A stretch of 64,000 nt of DNA from Undaria pinnatifida (lineage: Eukaryota; Sar; Phaeophyceae; Laminariales; Alariaceae). The stretch covers positions 994,501-1,058,500 of the forward strand of contig JABAKD010000011.1 of assembly GCA_012845835.1 (NCBI GenBank). Direction: 5' to 3'. Below are positions 1 through 12,700 of this stretch, piece after piece (positions within the stretch are counted from its first letter, which is position 1; every line of letters starts with the position of its first letter). The notes beneath the pieces were generated by a model. The model made no database searches and was not told the origin of the DNA. It saw only the letters and a program-made list of their open reading frames with translations. The position numbers and the translations under genes are program-made.

Positions 1-667
1 ACGCCCGAAAGAACTGCGACTTATGGATGGAACGAGGACATCTACCTGCACCGTTGCAGCTGTGGAATCAGGCTCGTTCAACGTGATATACGATGCAGCA
101 CCACTGGAAAACACACCTGGACTTGTCGTAGATTCGGCGCACCATCCGACCAGACTTCTTCTTGTTTCGGAGATTTCTCCATAAAATTTCTCGCGACGAA
201 GTTTGGTCGCGTGCAGCGTCCAACTTCTCCTGTGTCCTCAAAGAATACATGGGTGTTCAGGTGGTAAGGTAGACCAGCACCAGGTACCAGCACCACCAAC
301 GTGTGGTGCGATTGCTGGACGCAGAACGGGTAGGCACGGCTAGCAGTGACGATCGCGCTGCGCGCGTAAAGCACAGCAGTAGCAGCAAACGCCCTAAACG
401 CGGCGCAACAGATTCCTGTTCGCTGGCGTTTCAACCCTCGACAAACGAACGGGCACTTTTCATGTTTTCGAACATTATAGTTGCGCCGCACGGGAGGAGA
501 AGGCTAGCTCTCGACGCACCAGGGACGAGACAGAACGCATGGCACGCCGGCGACATGAACCGCTACGCTTGCGGTGACCACGCTCGATCGGTCACCAGGA
601 ATTTGCCGATGGCTGGGGCTGTGGCGGGAAAAGTATCACCTAGAAAAAGCTGACAAGAGTGTCGAGA
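1..667. other. Left-edge region upstream of the giant ARM-like gene
   Basis: Apart from a possible minus-strand exon at 117-229, nothing here is clearly coding. A plus-strand open frame at 303-653 has no homology I recognise and ends just before the first exon of the giant gene, so it is more likely leader or intergenic sequence. No TATA-like or initiator element stands out. Confidence 0.4.
117..229 (-). CDS. Possible exon of a minus-strand gene running off the left edge
   Basis: Read on the minus strand, an acceptor (ACACAG) precedes 37 codons plus 2 bases, followed by a donor (AG/GTGTGT). The peptide is basic and helix-prone, with a KKK run followed by GRMVRRIYDKSR. No family is recognised. 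Support is only the open frame, both splice signals and the non-random composition. If real, this gene is head-to-head with the giant plus-strand gene. It could also be a chance frame. Confidence 0.3.
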
Positions 668-766
668 ATGAGCCGGGTAACGCTGGATGGAGAGGTGGCT
701 CGCGCCCAGGCGAGAGAAGCTAGGGAGGCTCGGCAGGCCGGCCGGGAAGCTCCTTCATACCACCTC
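668..766 (+). CDS. ARM-like gene exon 1 (start codon)
   Basis: ATG at 668, 33 codons rich in Ala, Arg and Glu (a short charged helix), then donor C/GTGAGT. It ends in phase 0, matching exon 2. An in-frame stop at 641 lies upstream, supporting this ATG. It is the least certain exon because it is short and compositionally biased. Confidence 0.5.
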
Positions 767-3700
767 GTGAGTCTCACCACCCTGTGAGCCAGGTTCCTCT
801 GGTCGCTATGTGTTGCCTCTGTACGGGACAAGCGTAGCAGAGTGTTGTGTTATATTTTTGCTTGGATTTGTTGACGCCGTACATGTCGTCGTCCTGTTGC
901 GTCATAGACAGGAGGCGAGTAGGGCAAGGAAATGGGCAAATGGTGGGCGGAAGATACCACTGCATTATGGGGCGATCATTCGACTTCATATTAGGTGATA
1001 CTGCTGCTTTAAGGAAGGATATTCGATTTATATCGGAAAGGCATCTACGCTACATTGTCGGAGGGCAAAAATAATAATAATAAAGTACCTGGTGCTGGTA
1101 CTTGCAGTGAAAAAAATCCAGTTGCAACCGCACAACAGCCACGTACGGGTACATGCATAGGTCTAGACTAAATAAAGCAACAAATAAACCCCTTCGGGAC
1201 TTCATACAGCATGCCAGGTGTGGACCAAACGAAGCAGCCCGGGGTGTGCTGGGGTGCAGAATGTGTTGGAGGTGCCGGGGAAAAGGAGACGTACCTGGTA
1301 CAGCACTCGCGCAACATAGTAACATTCCAGTAGTGTTGCACCCCCTTTTCCGGAGGTTCTCAAGACCTCGTCTGTCGCTTTTTGTGGCCGCGATACCTGG
1401 TCCCCCCGAGGAATAATAGTACAGGACACAGCGTATGCCTTGCGCCTCTATCGTTGCACGCGTCCTTTGCCGTACGTAGCACGCGTCAAAAGACCGATCA
1501 GGCCACCCTTCTACACTACAAATGGTATATTAACGCCTTTACAATTGGAACCCCCTTTTTTTTACAAATTTACTTGAAGTTAGTACAGGGAGGGATTTTG
1601 GGGGGCTCTAAACGGATCAATAGAATAGACCTTGATGGGTCCAAAATATCTGCAGGCATGCACGATCACAGTGAGCGACACTGCTGTATGATGACATGAC
1701 ATCCTAGCAGGTATCTACAGCAGTGCGTTGATCGCATGTTACGGACGAGTAAAAGCATTACATCACATCCCTCTATAGTTTCTCCTTAGAATTTGGATAT
1801 GAATTACTATCCTGACTTCACAGTACAGGTTCACTAAGTTTCGCCACCCCCCGTTAACACACTACTATTCGTAGGACACAGTTTAACCCCTTTAGAGCCC
1901 CCAAAATCCCTCCCTATACTAACTTCAAGTAATTTTTCCCCAAAAGGGTTTCCATTTGTTAATGTATGTACATAGACGCATGCTACGGCCGAGGTGGATC
2001 GTTTTTTTTGTGAGGATCTTCACTTGTGTTAATCGACCAACTAAAAAACCTGATTGATTTTGAGCAAACTGAAAGTGCGACCCGATGAAAAAAAAAAAGG
2101 AAATTGAAGAACAAGAACGGCATTCCGACCTTTTTTGGGCTAACCCCTTAAATGCGATTTTGTTTTGGGGTTAACCCCTTTAGAGAGCCCGGAAATCCTT
2201 CCCTATACTAAGTTTAAGTAAATTTGTAAAAAAAAGGGTTTCCAGTTGTAGGGGCGTTAAGGAGCCCCGCCATTCAGAAAATAATCTTGCGATAAACTGC
2301 TACGTACAGACACAGGGCTTAGTTTGGGTAGGCGAAACCTTTGCAAATGGTCGAATGGACTAAAACCTCCCTAATTTCCTAACACTGCCTCCATTGTAGG
2401 ATGCTTTTACAGGGCTGGTATTTCCTCCATGCGCCATAGACGGGAGATAATAATGGTTCCCGGTTACTATACACATATCTAACTACTGGAATAAAGACAG
2501 CAGAGTGTTGGAGTCATGCATTATCGTCTCCGCAGTACTCGGATCGTACGATGTAACCGTGTTAATAGTTGTGCCTTTCTCGTAGGAGCACAGGCACACC
2601 CACATGTGCCTTGGCTTATTTTACTTGTAGTCTCCTCTCGTCTTCGCCTCTTAGAGTGACCCGCCTGAACTACGAGAAATTGTTGATAGATCTCTAAAGA
2701 TGTACACGTAGCTGGCGCGGGAAGGCGTGGTGATGACTCAAGACGATGACACAGAACTTTCTCTTATATTATCCAGCCTCGAGCCTGACTCAGTTTCATA
2801 TGGAGCAAAACTACGAGTGACAGTTCATGGCAAATCATGCCGGAAAACATCCGGCTAAACAGTCTCCTTACACCTTATACATGAATCCCTTACCAACATA
2901 TGGAACTCCCTGATATAAGATTGATCATAACCGTCATGTTTATGAGGACAAACAACAGTAAATCGGCGATAGGAGAAACCTTGTTACTCGTGGGAAGTAT
3001 TTAAGAGGAGGTTGTACACTATCAACTCCAGTACGGCTTCTGATTTTTTGTTTTCCTGTTAACATTTAGTTTACCTATCTTTTCTTGGTGCGCTCGTTTT
3101 GATACGTAGGAAACCGCGGTTCGACCCGTCTACCTAGAAGTGGTGCGAGAAGACCCTTTCGGTTTATGTAGGTACGTTTTGACATTTCTGTCCGCCCGTT
3201 GATGTTGCTGTCCGCCTGTTTACACTAAAACTGAGAGTGTACTTCGTATGAGGCCAAAAGAGAATTTGACGCGCCCAAAAATACCGATACGTCATGCATC
3301 TTCATGAAAGAAGCACATAGCATCAGCCACCGACGTATTTCTTATATTTCTCCAGGGTGGCCCACCTGAGCCATGGGAATCGGCGATAGGAGACATCGGG
3401 GAAAGGGTGGGGCGGCAAGGGCGAGCAGTTATCGATTATGCTGCCAAAATGCAAGCGATGGGCATCAACGAAAGAAGCTTAGCGGGGGAGACGAACCCAG
3501 TCGCGGATCATGTTGCTGCTATCGGCCGGGAAAAAATGCGCCTTTTGTCTGGTGGTCCAATTGCTACTGCTGCTACTGCTGCTACTGCTACTGCTGCCAA
3601 GGGTACAGGAAGGGGAGGAGGAGGAGGTGAGTCCACTCGAAACAATGCACACATTGAACATTTCATATCCCTTTTTCATTATCTAGCAGCATGTCTTTCG

Positions 3701-6700
3701 CGGCAGACGGATCTCTGATCTACTACCTGGTATATATGATCTGCACCAAGGCTAGACCATGTTGCCGGATGGGAGCTGTATGATCTACATTCCTTAGCAC
3801 ATACGTATTTACTGGAATGAATCTGTAGTACACAGATCCTCCACAAGATATCGTGACAATACATACATGTAGTATCTATATATTCTATATGATCTATACG
3901 ATCTATATGATCTGTTTGATGTGTGGGACGAGTAGGTAACACGTGGGTAAAGGTGCGGAGCGAGCAAGGGTGGTTTCACAGGTACACGGCGTTTCTAGTC
4001 TACCCGTCCAACTGCCACTACTGTCAATCAATGCTGCATCATGTATGGTTCGTAGATTAGAGTCTATACGTAGCTCTTCTTTGTTTTTCGTCTGCGAGTT
4101 CTCAAGGCACGCTTCGATTCCTGTTTGGACACCTCGTCAAAAATTGAAATCGATTCCTGTTTGTACACTTCGTGTAAAATTGAAATCGAATCGAATTCGA
4201 TGTTTGACTTTCGATTACGAATACGATTCTGACAAGGCTTACCCCAAGAGCACGGGAGGTGTTGCATCTTGCTAGATAGGTAAATAGCATTGTCTGCTAG
4301 ACCACTCAACCACGTGACGATGGTAGCTCAGCAGAAAGTGATTCTAACTAGCAAAATGTATGTTTGGAGCTCGTGGTACCAAATATCGTCGGCTTAACAT
4401 GTAAAGCTTCTAAAGGCATATTACTATCGAAGCAAGTTTTGTTTTAAAACAAGTTCAATAACAAAAAAAAGGTGGAGTTCCAAATAAATACCAGAATAAA
4501 TTGGAATGTTGGAAACTCAAACTTTTCCACGATTTTTCACTCGATTCAAATTGCGACAGTGCAACACGTTTTTACACAACACCTCCGCATTTCGATTAAC
4601 TATCATCCACCTCCGTTCCCCGCCACCATCACCACCACCACCACCACCACCACCACACACACCCCTTCCCCGCTGCCCCACCAACCCTTCCCCCTCCCCC
4701 CTCCCGACACACACACAAAAAGAACCCCCCCACCCCCCCCCCTCCCCCGCCACCCCCGCTAAAATCAAAGTCTGCCAGAGTAATAAACACTACTGGTCAG
4801 ACAGGTAATATCAACTCATTACCTTTCCAGCCATCCATGCCGTAGCCCCAATTCATTTATTATAGCTTTCTGCCACGCCCCCTCCTTCCCCGCCACCCGC
4901 GCCATCACCTAGACCTAGCACGTATGATAAGTTTCCACCATTTATACGTTTATGCCACCTAAAGCGGTTGGACCCCCCCCCCCCCGCCCCCCTTCGTTGT
5001 CAACCCCTCCCCCCCCCTTCGAAACCTCCGCCCTCCCCCCACCGCTTATACGACTTACAGGATATACATGGTAAACTGGTGCATTCCTTCCACAACCGTC
5101 AGATTTGTCTCAATAACGGGTTTGTACTTTCCGCGCACATATTGAGTTGCCCCCCCCCCCCCCTCCCCTCTCCTTTCCTCCCTCCCCCCCGACCCCGCAC
5201 CCTTGAAACCTCCGCCCTCCCCTCGCCGGTTATGCAATTTACAGCATTCACTTGATAAACGGATGCATTTTCTTCCACCACAGCTGTAAGATTTTGTCCC
5301 CCTCAGAAACGGGTTTTATAGTTTCCGCGCACAGACTGCCTAACATCACCCTGTTGACCCTGGTACAAGCTACGCTGTAGTTGCAAGGGGAGTCGTCGAC
5401 CTATATCCTTAATAAGGGCACACACCCAGTAATACGCGCGATCGGAGTATCACACACAGCTTGCGAAGACGAGTTTCGACGAAATCTTCGATCTCACAGC
5501 TGGAGGAGTGTTTAAAAAAGAAAAAAGTGTTTCAGCCTAATAAAACTACAAAAGCGTGTGATACGTATCTTATGTATCGGGCGATTTTACTTTGTCATGC
5601 AATATCGGACGATGTTACGTATCATACTTCGAAGTATACATATATCGGATATCGGACGTTGTTACGTATCATACTTCGAAGTATACATATATCGGATATC
5701 GGACGTATGATACATATCGGACCAAGGCAGTGGTATTAAAGTAAAACAGTCTTGCTTGCGTCTACCTACCGTTATTCATAATAAGTGGCACAGAGACTGC
5801 CGACGCAGCGGCCACCGACACATATACCAGGTACAATATTTTGCAACCACAAAAACTAAATTATTGTGTTCGCCACCGTATCATACCGTAGACATTCATT
5901 TTGCCTACGGACAATCTATATTAGTATCGACGAGCATGCATTTCAAATCGGTAGAAGTCGAATATTAGGTAGTCTATCGAACGTCAACCGTCTTTGAACG
6001 GCTGCGAAACCGACCGCATTGTTTTCTTCTTGCTTGTGTCTATCTGCCGGTCGAGTATGCATGAAACTACAGTAATATTTCCTATCGAATAATACATCGG
6101 ATTTGCAACCTCGTATCTTTAAACGGTCGCAACACCACCATCCCGCCGAGAGCCCCCTCCCCCCCTCCACCCACAGCCAGCTCGCCCTTTTGTTATTTTC
6201 TCCCATGCAGCCCTATCAGATATGGCTGGCAACCTATTCTCTGGCATCGTCCTTATTTTATCTTGTGTGTGTCCACCTTCCGGCCGCCGTAGGTGCGGAT
6301 GTTACCGACGCAACGGCTACCGACGAAGACAACATCGCTTCCGTCTCGAGCGAGGACGGTTCCGATTTCAGCGAAGACGACGTCGACGACAGCGACGAAA
6401 ACAAAACGCCCCCACCAGCAGAAAAAAACACAGGCACTACTACCCCTGGCGACCAGTTAGATCAAGATCCTGAAGATGAAGATTCGGGGGGCATCGATCT
6501 TATAGACGATCGTGACATACGTAACGCTATCGAAGATTTTGATTCTCGAAACTGGACGATGGGCCAGCTTGAAGTTAGCTGCCAGACGTTGCTGGAAGAA
6601 TGCTATGCGTCTGAAGATCGACGGAGGAGATTGCTCTCGGCCGGGATGCTGCGGAAGCTCGTTGAAACCTATCCTTCGGCGCTTAGGTGGGCTGGCCTGT

Positions 6701-9700
6701 GCTGAGTGGTACGTGCTACGTGTAGGTACCGCAGGGCGTTTTTGGCTGATTGGACCCATGCATAAATTAACCTACTGTCTCCGACTGATTCTACGATAGC
6801 CCCCCCCAAACCAGCGATTTTGTTTAACGGACGTTTCATGGCTGCTCGATACAAGGAAGGACACTATCGAAAAAAAAGTATCCAAATATTTTCTTGTGTG
6901 CAAAGGTCTAACGATCGATGACGTGGGGGTGTCGAGGGACACCGTATTTCAGGAGTTTCGACCGGGAGCTGGTTTTGAAACCGGCCATTTCGTTAGAGAG
7001 AAGTTGGGGGGGCTATCGTAGAACGACTCCTCCGCGACAGGTTATTCGGAATTAGCGTTGTCTGCTTTTTTTGCTGCGGTAGATGGGGCAACGAGCTGGT
7101 GACCACAAATACCCCAGAGAACCAAAAAAGTATACTTACGCCCATGTTGAAAATGAAAACTTGCGAGCGTTCGGTCACCGCGACTTGGACGGTAGAAAAG
7201 AGGGATGCACCGTTCGCTTCAACGAATCCCCTGAGTAGCTAAACAAGTAGTTCCTTCGAACAACCTAAACCATTATTGTGGCGTCTGGGAACTACTGTCG
7301 GTATTGACCAGGCACGACGTCTCGAAAGCACGCAGGTGGTCATGCTCAATCTCGTCTGCTGTTGCGGCCGCCGGCGTTTGCCAGCGTACGAGCTGCCGCT
7401 GCGAGGCCCCCCATCGGTGCATAAGCTTTATCATCGAGAATCCCTCAGAGTTGTTTACATACGGGTGGGTAGTATACGGTGGTGTCACAAAATACATAGT
7501 CGAACAACATATTTTTTATGAAGCCGCTACTACTGCCTCTGTTAACAAAAAACACGAGCTACGAGCGCTCTTGTGGCCCCTCAATGGTGCCTCAAGTACA
7601 GCAAGTCGCGTCGAGCGCACGCCAGAGTCCCATACCATGCGCGATCTTTTCAACATTGCGCGCTCGTACGACAGGGAAATCGCCTCACTTTTCGGAAGAG
7701 ATGGGGATCAAGAACTCTATGCACCCCACCCCAAAAAACTGTGGAAAAGCGGAAAGAGCAGCCCGATGAAAAATTCCACGTAAAACCAACTTTATCGTAG
7801 AACGAAATCCTGCGATATTGTCAGAGAGCTGATTAGTATCGTACCACCAGTCAAAAAACGTTTTGGACAAAAAGAGGTACTGTGCCCCTATAACACTATC
7901 GTGGAGCCTCTCTCGTCAGAAATGTTTTGCCCCAAAAGAGGTACTGTACCCCTACAATGTTGTCGTGGAGGAGCCCCTACAGTCAGAAATGGCGTGGGCA
8001 AAAAAAGGTACTGTACTGTGCCCCCATGATGTTTTCGTGGAGCCCCGTCATTTAGAAATAGTTTAGCCAAAAAGAGGTACTGCACTCCACCCCTATCATC
8101 GTGGAACCCCGTCGGTCAGATTAGTTTTTGGACAGAAAGAGGTACTGTGCCCCTGTGGTATTATCGTGGAGCCCCGTGGGTCAGAAATGATTTTGCCAAA
8201 AAGAGGTACTGTGCCCCGAACATCGTGGCACGCATCAGTGGCTCTTTGGTCAACTAAGAATGACCCCTATCATCCTATCATAGACCACGTTCTTCGCTAA
8301 TGCGCCAACTATTCCACAGGTGGATGCAGCGTAACCTGGAGGCGGTGGTGAACGACGGTTTGCCGAGCATGGTCAAGGGCACCCTTGCGGCTCGCGTTTT
8401 TAAGCTGGACACGTTGTTGGGCATTCTCGCCCCGGCGATGGCGGAGTCGATGACCCAGCTGAACGTCGTGGCGCGCTTGCTCCGCCTCATGGTGTTCAGA
8501 ATGGACACTGCCGTGCGCCTCATAAGCTTTAGGTGAGGCCACAGCAGCAGTGACACAGTGCTACGGTTATAGAGGTGTGTGATGGTGTCCCCGCTCCCCC
8601 GTTGTGGCGTTATGATTTGTAGCAAACTGTCCCCTGTTATCTCGGACGCATTGTGCGACAGAGATGTTACTTTTTCGCCGATTTTTTTGTTAATGACGGG
8701 GCTTCTTAAGCTATTCATAAAATCGTCGGACAAAATGTACTTAATTTTATTGCCTTGCAAGGGGATTTTTTGTTGTTGTATGCCTATGTTATAAGGCTTA
8801 GTTTGGGTGAGCTATTGGTTAACGTTTTGCAAGTGGTCAAACGGACTAACACCCCACTAATACCTTAATAAATGGCGTCGTCGGCAGGGCCATGGTTTTT
8901 TTGGGTCGTGGTTCGAGTCCCACATCTACCATAATGTACATATTTTCCAGACTTTCCCCATGAAGGTGCAGCAGTGACGGTCTCGAGGATAGAAGCTCGG
9001 ACATCCTACGACAAAGGTGTGTAATGCTTACACCTGATACTACCGTCTGCTGCTGACCTTCATGGGTAAAGTCTGAAAAAGTTTATTATGGTGGATGTGG
9101 GACTCGAACCCACGACCCAAAAAGCCCATGGTCCTGCCGACGACGCCATTTTTAATGTATTGGTGGGGTATCAATCCGTTTGACTACTTGCGGAAGGTTT
9201 TTCACCAATAGCTTACCCAACCTAGGCCATGGGTTGTGCTTTAACTTTTTTTACTCAAAAGTAGTTCTTGGGCGAGGTATAGCACTCTTCAAGCCACCGC
9301 CCTCAGAAGGCAAACCGTAATGTCATCGCTATAACTGCTGCAGCACGTTTTGTGTCCCCCGGCGACGGCGGAGTCGATGACACAGTTGAACGCCGTGGCG
9401 CGCTTGCTCCGCTTCGTGGTGTTCAGAATGGACACTGCCGTAAGCTTTAGGCGAGGCCACAGCAGCAGCAGTGACACAGTGACACGATAGGAGTATGTTA
9501 GGGTGTCCCCGCCACCCCGTTGTGGCGTTATGATTTGTGGTAAACGATCTCCTCTTTGCCGCGGCGATGGCGGAGTCGACGACCCAGCTGAACGTCGCGG
9601 CGCGCTTGATCCGCCTCATGGTGTTGACAACAGACGCTGCCGCACGCGTCATAATTTTTAGGTAAGGCCACAACGGTGGTAGTAGCTTATCACGACGTTT

Positions 9701-12700
9701 ATTTTTTATTTTTCTCTCTACGTCGACGGATCTACTGTACGACATTATGGCGGGCATGCCTCGAGTATTTCCTTCTTCTTTTCGGAGATGTTTTATACTA
9801 CTTATAGCATGAGCTATCGATGTTGAAGCTGATGCTGCACATTGTCAACGTGACAAAACATACTCACAACAAAGATAGAGAAAGCGTGAGATGGCAAAGC
9901 TCGACGTTGGAAATCGACGAGCAGTGGGGATGCTGAACCCTTCACGGTGCACGGTTAAAATGAAGGGGGTGGACCGATCGATGCGTTTTTAGCTTTATTT
10001 AGGTGAGACCACGGTAGTAGCACCAGTTGCAACAGTAATAGTAGTAGCAGTAGTAGTACGTTATAGTAGTAATAGTAGTGGTAGTAGTAACTGACGGCCG
10101 TGTATGGAAGCATGTCACTTTAGCTTCTTTGCGGCATGGATCCACGGTACGTTTTCAACTCGTAATTGCCGTGGGGATTGTTCCGCGGATTCTTCTGTAG
10201 AACGAGCGTTGAGGTGGATTGAAAAAAATCCGAATGGTGGATCGACGGGTTCGACGCAAAATAATCGGAAACAATATGTATAAACATAGAGGGGCGCACC
10301 TACAAATTCTGAGGCGTTTTTGCTTGCGGAGGTCTGCCCCCCGCCTAAGATAGACTGCTACACTACCTAATGTCGTTGGAAGGATGCTTGCGTTTGACAA
10401 AATCATTCAATGCACACGTAGGCCATGGGATTAATCATCGGGTTTGCGCTCTGATCTGGCGCTCAAGGTCAGTGTCTTGGCTGAGATATTAAGCTCCCCA
10501 AGTGGTGACCCTCGGAATAATTAGCTCCACCCGCTACCGCAACAGGCGTGCACAAATAGCAGCTTACAGCTGCGTATGGACGCTTCCCACGCCAAGGCCA
10601 CACCCACAGTGTATGACGCTTACTTCTGTGCGTGCGGAGCTCCGTTCCCCACCCTTAAACCGAGTTTGAAAACGAGTACAGTATTTTTCTCCGCATCATG
10701 GTGGTGATAATGGACATTGCCGCGCGCGCGATAAGCTTTAGTTTTAGGCAAGGCCTCAGGATGAACACTGCTTGCTGTGTGCACGGTAAGTTTTCGGTGA
10801 GGTCAAATTGGTAGCTTATCACGGTGGATTTTGGATTGTTTCTCTCTATGTCTTCGACAGGCCCGTGACATTTTTGACTCCGTGTTGCTTTGTTTTTCCT
10901 GAGAGGTACTCCTCGACCTTTAGAGTTGGATTTTAGTCTTTTTCTCTTTGTATCGCCGACAGGGCGAGGACAGTTTTGACATCGCGCTGTTTGTTTTCCT
11001 CTGGAGGTATTCCTCGCTCCCAGAGTTGTGTGAGCCTATCCTGTGACCACGGGCTAGAGTATGGCGATGAGATAATGTGATAAAAACAGAAACAACAGGG
11101 AAAGCGTTAATCGGTAGCGTTCGATGAAAATCGATGAGCAGTGGGAAAACTGGACTCTTTGCACGATAACGATTGAGGCATGTGCTGGGAGGGGGGGGGG
11201 AGATGGAATGCCTCCGACCGCCGTTTAGTGTCCATAACGGGTTCCCCGTCGCAAAATATCACGCAAGTTGCGCTGAAGAGTGAAAACGATTAATTCGAAA
11301 GGGAAAGCGATAAGGTTTTGCTTGATGTTACAACTGTACTCCTGCTGAAGGTCAACGAAAGTCGCGTACATTGGCGATGTAACCCCGTGCCTCCTTCGCA
11401 GCTAAAATTGATCGTGTAGTACGGCATTTTGCCCTATAGCGTAGGATCAGACGCGCGAAAACAAACATGCGTAATGAAGGTCCCGATTCTTCGTGCTTTT
11501 GCTAAATAATCTTTTTCAGACTTTCCCCATGTCGAACTTGAAAAATACTCTTCCCCCGGTATCCCCAGGAAATGAAACCGCTTGGATATTGACAGGTCCG
11601 CGGCCCGTATATCCGGCCGACCTGCTATCCCGCCGTTTCAGGGGGGGAGATTGTTATGTAATAAGGCTTAGTTTGGGTAAGCTATTGGTTAACCTTTTGC
11701 ATGTGGTCAAACGGACTAATACCCCACTAATTCCTCAACACTTTTAATCTATTTGACCAATGCTACGGGAGGGGGGTCCCCCTTTTTCTTCCGGTCCTTT
11801 TTTTGCGGTGGCACGGGCTCGCTCGTGTGAGGGACTCCCCCGTTCCTTGCGGCCAATTTCTCGATATCATTTTCCCAATGAAATGGTTGGCTGCGCTGCA
11901 CCAAACGAAGCGCCTAACGCGGTTTCCTCAGTGAGGTATGGAGGCATTCGTGTGAGGGTCTCAAGCCCGGTATTGAAAAAGGGAGTACGTCATAACATCA
12001 TCATAACACCGTCGTAACATCCTCCCTGCCGTACCCTTGACATCTTCCTTAGTATGTGCTGATTCGTCGTCTTTTGTTATTGACACCCATTCAGCATCTT
12101 TTTAAGAGGGGGACAAAAATACTGATTAATAGGACGTTGCCTTGTTGACCGGCCACACAGGTACACGTTGCCCAAGCGGCTGGCACACTACCGGAAGCTC
12201 CCGAGCGCCATCGCAACCCACAAGCGGATGACTCTCCTCATGCAGGTACGCACCCCATAGTATACGGCGCATTGGCTAGTCCAAGGATGTGCTTGGTAGG
12301 GTATCTACTACGTCGCGTGCTACGACAGAAGTAGCACTTTTTGGGTGAAATGTTTTCCGGATGGCGGAGCTCCTTAAGCCGAAATCGTCGAACTATTTTA
12401 AATTTTTGGCTGCGCGATATTTTTTTTGTTGCATACCTAGACCGTTTGAGATTATTCATCGGCTTGCTCTAATATCTGCTACATATCATAACATGCTTTT
12501 GGGCGAGATATAGAGATCATCATGCGAGGAGCCGCAGAAAATAAAAGGCGCGCACGTCTATCATGGCATGTGTCCTACCCGGTGCCGTGGGGTACCCGTT
12601 CAACAGCCCCCGGAGCAGGCAAGGGTCACCGCTCTTTATGTCCATTCGGCTCTTATCTCAGACTGGGCACTGCATAGGTTCTAGAGTAGGATTCACAAGA

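Larger units (their letters stand above)
767..3355 (+). other. Intron 1 of the ARM-like gene
   Basis: No coding segment was seen. It holds a TIR pair at 1524-1971, another copy of the same arm at about 2160-2260, and a SINE-1 fragment at 2315-2400. The rest (2400-3350) shows no recognisable feature. Confidence 0.5.
3627..6292 (+). other. Intron 2 of the ARM-like gene
   Basis: It contains TATATGATC-type simple repeats near 3860-3930, (CAC)n and C-rich tracts at 4610-4760, a C-rich tandem duplication at about 4960-5335 and a 47 bp duplication at 5614-5707. No exon-like segment was found. Confidence 0.5.
6687..8319 (+). other. Intron 3 of the ARM-like gene
   Basis: It holds a TIR element at 6791-7021 and the tandem array at 7862-8245. 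Between them a 160-codon plus-strand frame (7304-7783) shows no recognisable domain and is probably not coding. Confidence 0.5.
8533..12160 (+). other. Intron 4 of the ARM-like gene
   Basis: It is composed of decayed copies of exon 4 with its downstream sequence, an inverted SINE-1 pair (8791-9229), a further SINE-1 copy (about 11665-11755) and a TCCTGTGACCACGG motif near 11038 that recurs at 19755, 27225 and 44812. No additional exon is seen. Confidence 0.5.

Noticed and set aside
7304-7783. 160-codon plus-strand frame in intron 3
   Set aside because: No domain, no splice signals in a compatible phase, and the flanking exons join in phase without it.
9335-9545. A mutually exclusive alternative of exon 4
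   Set aside because: The frame is open, but the nearest acceptor (9339) is in the wrong phase and the donor is GC before GAGG; a decayed copy is more likely.
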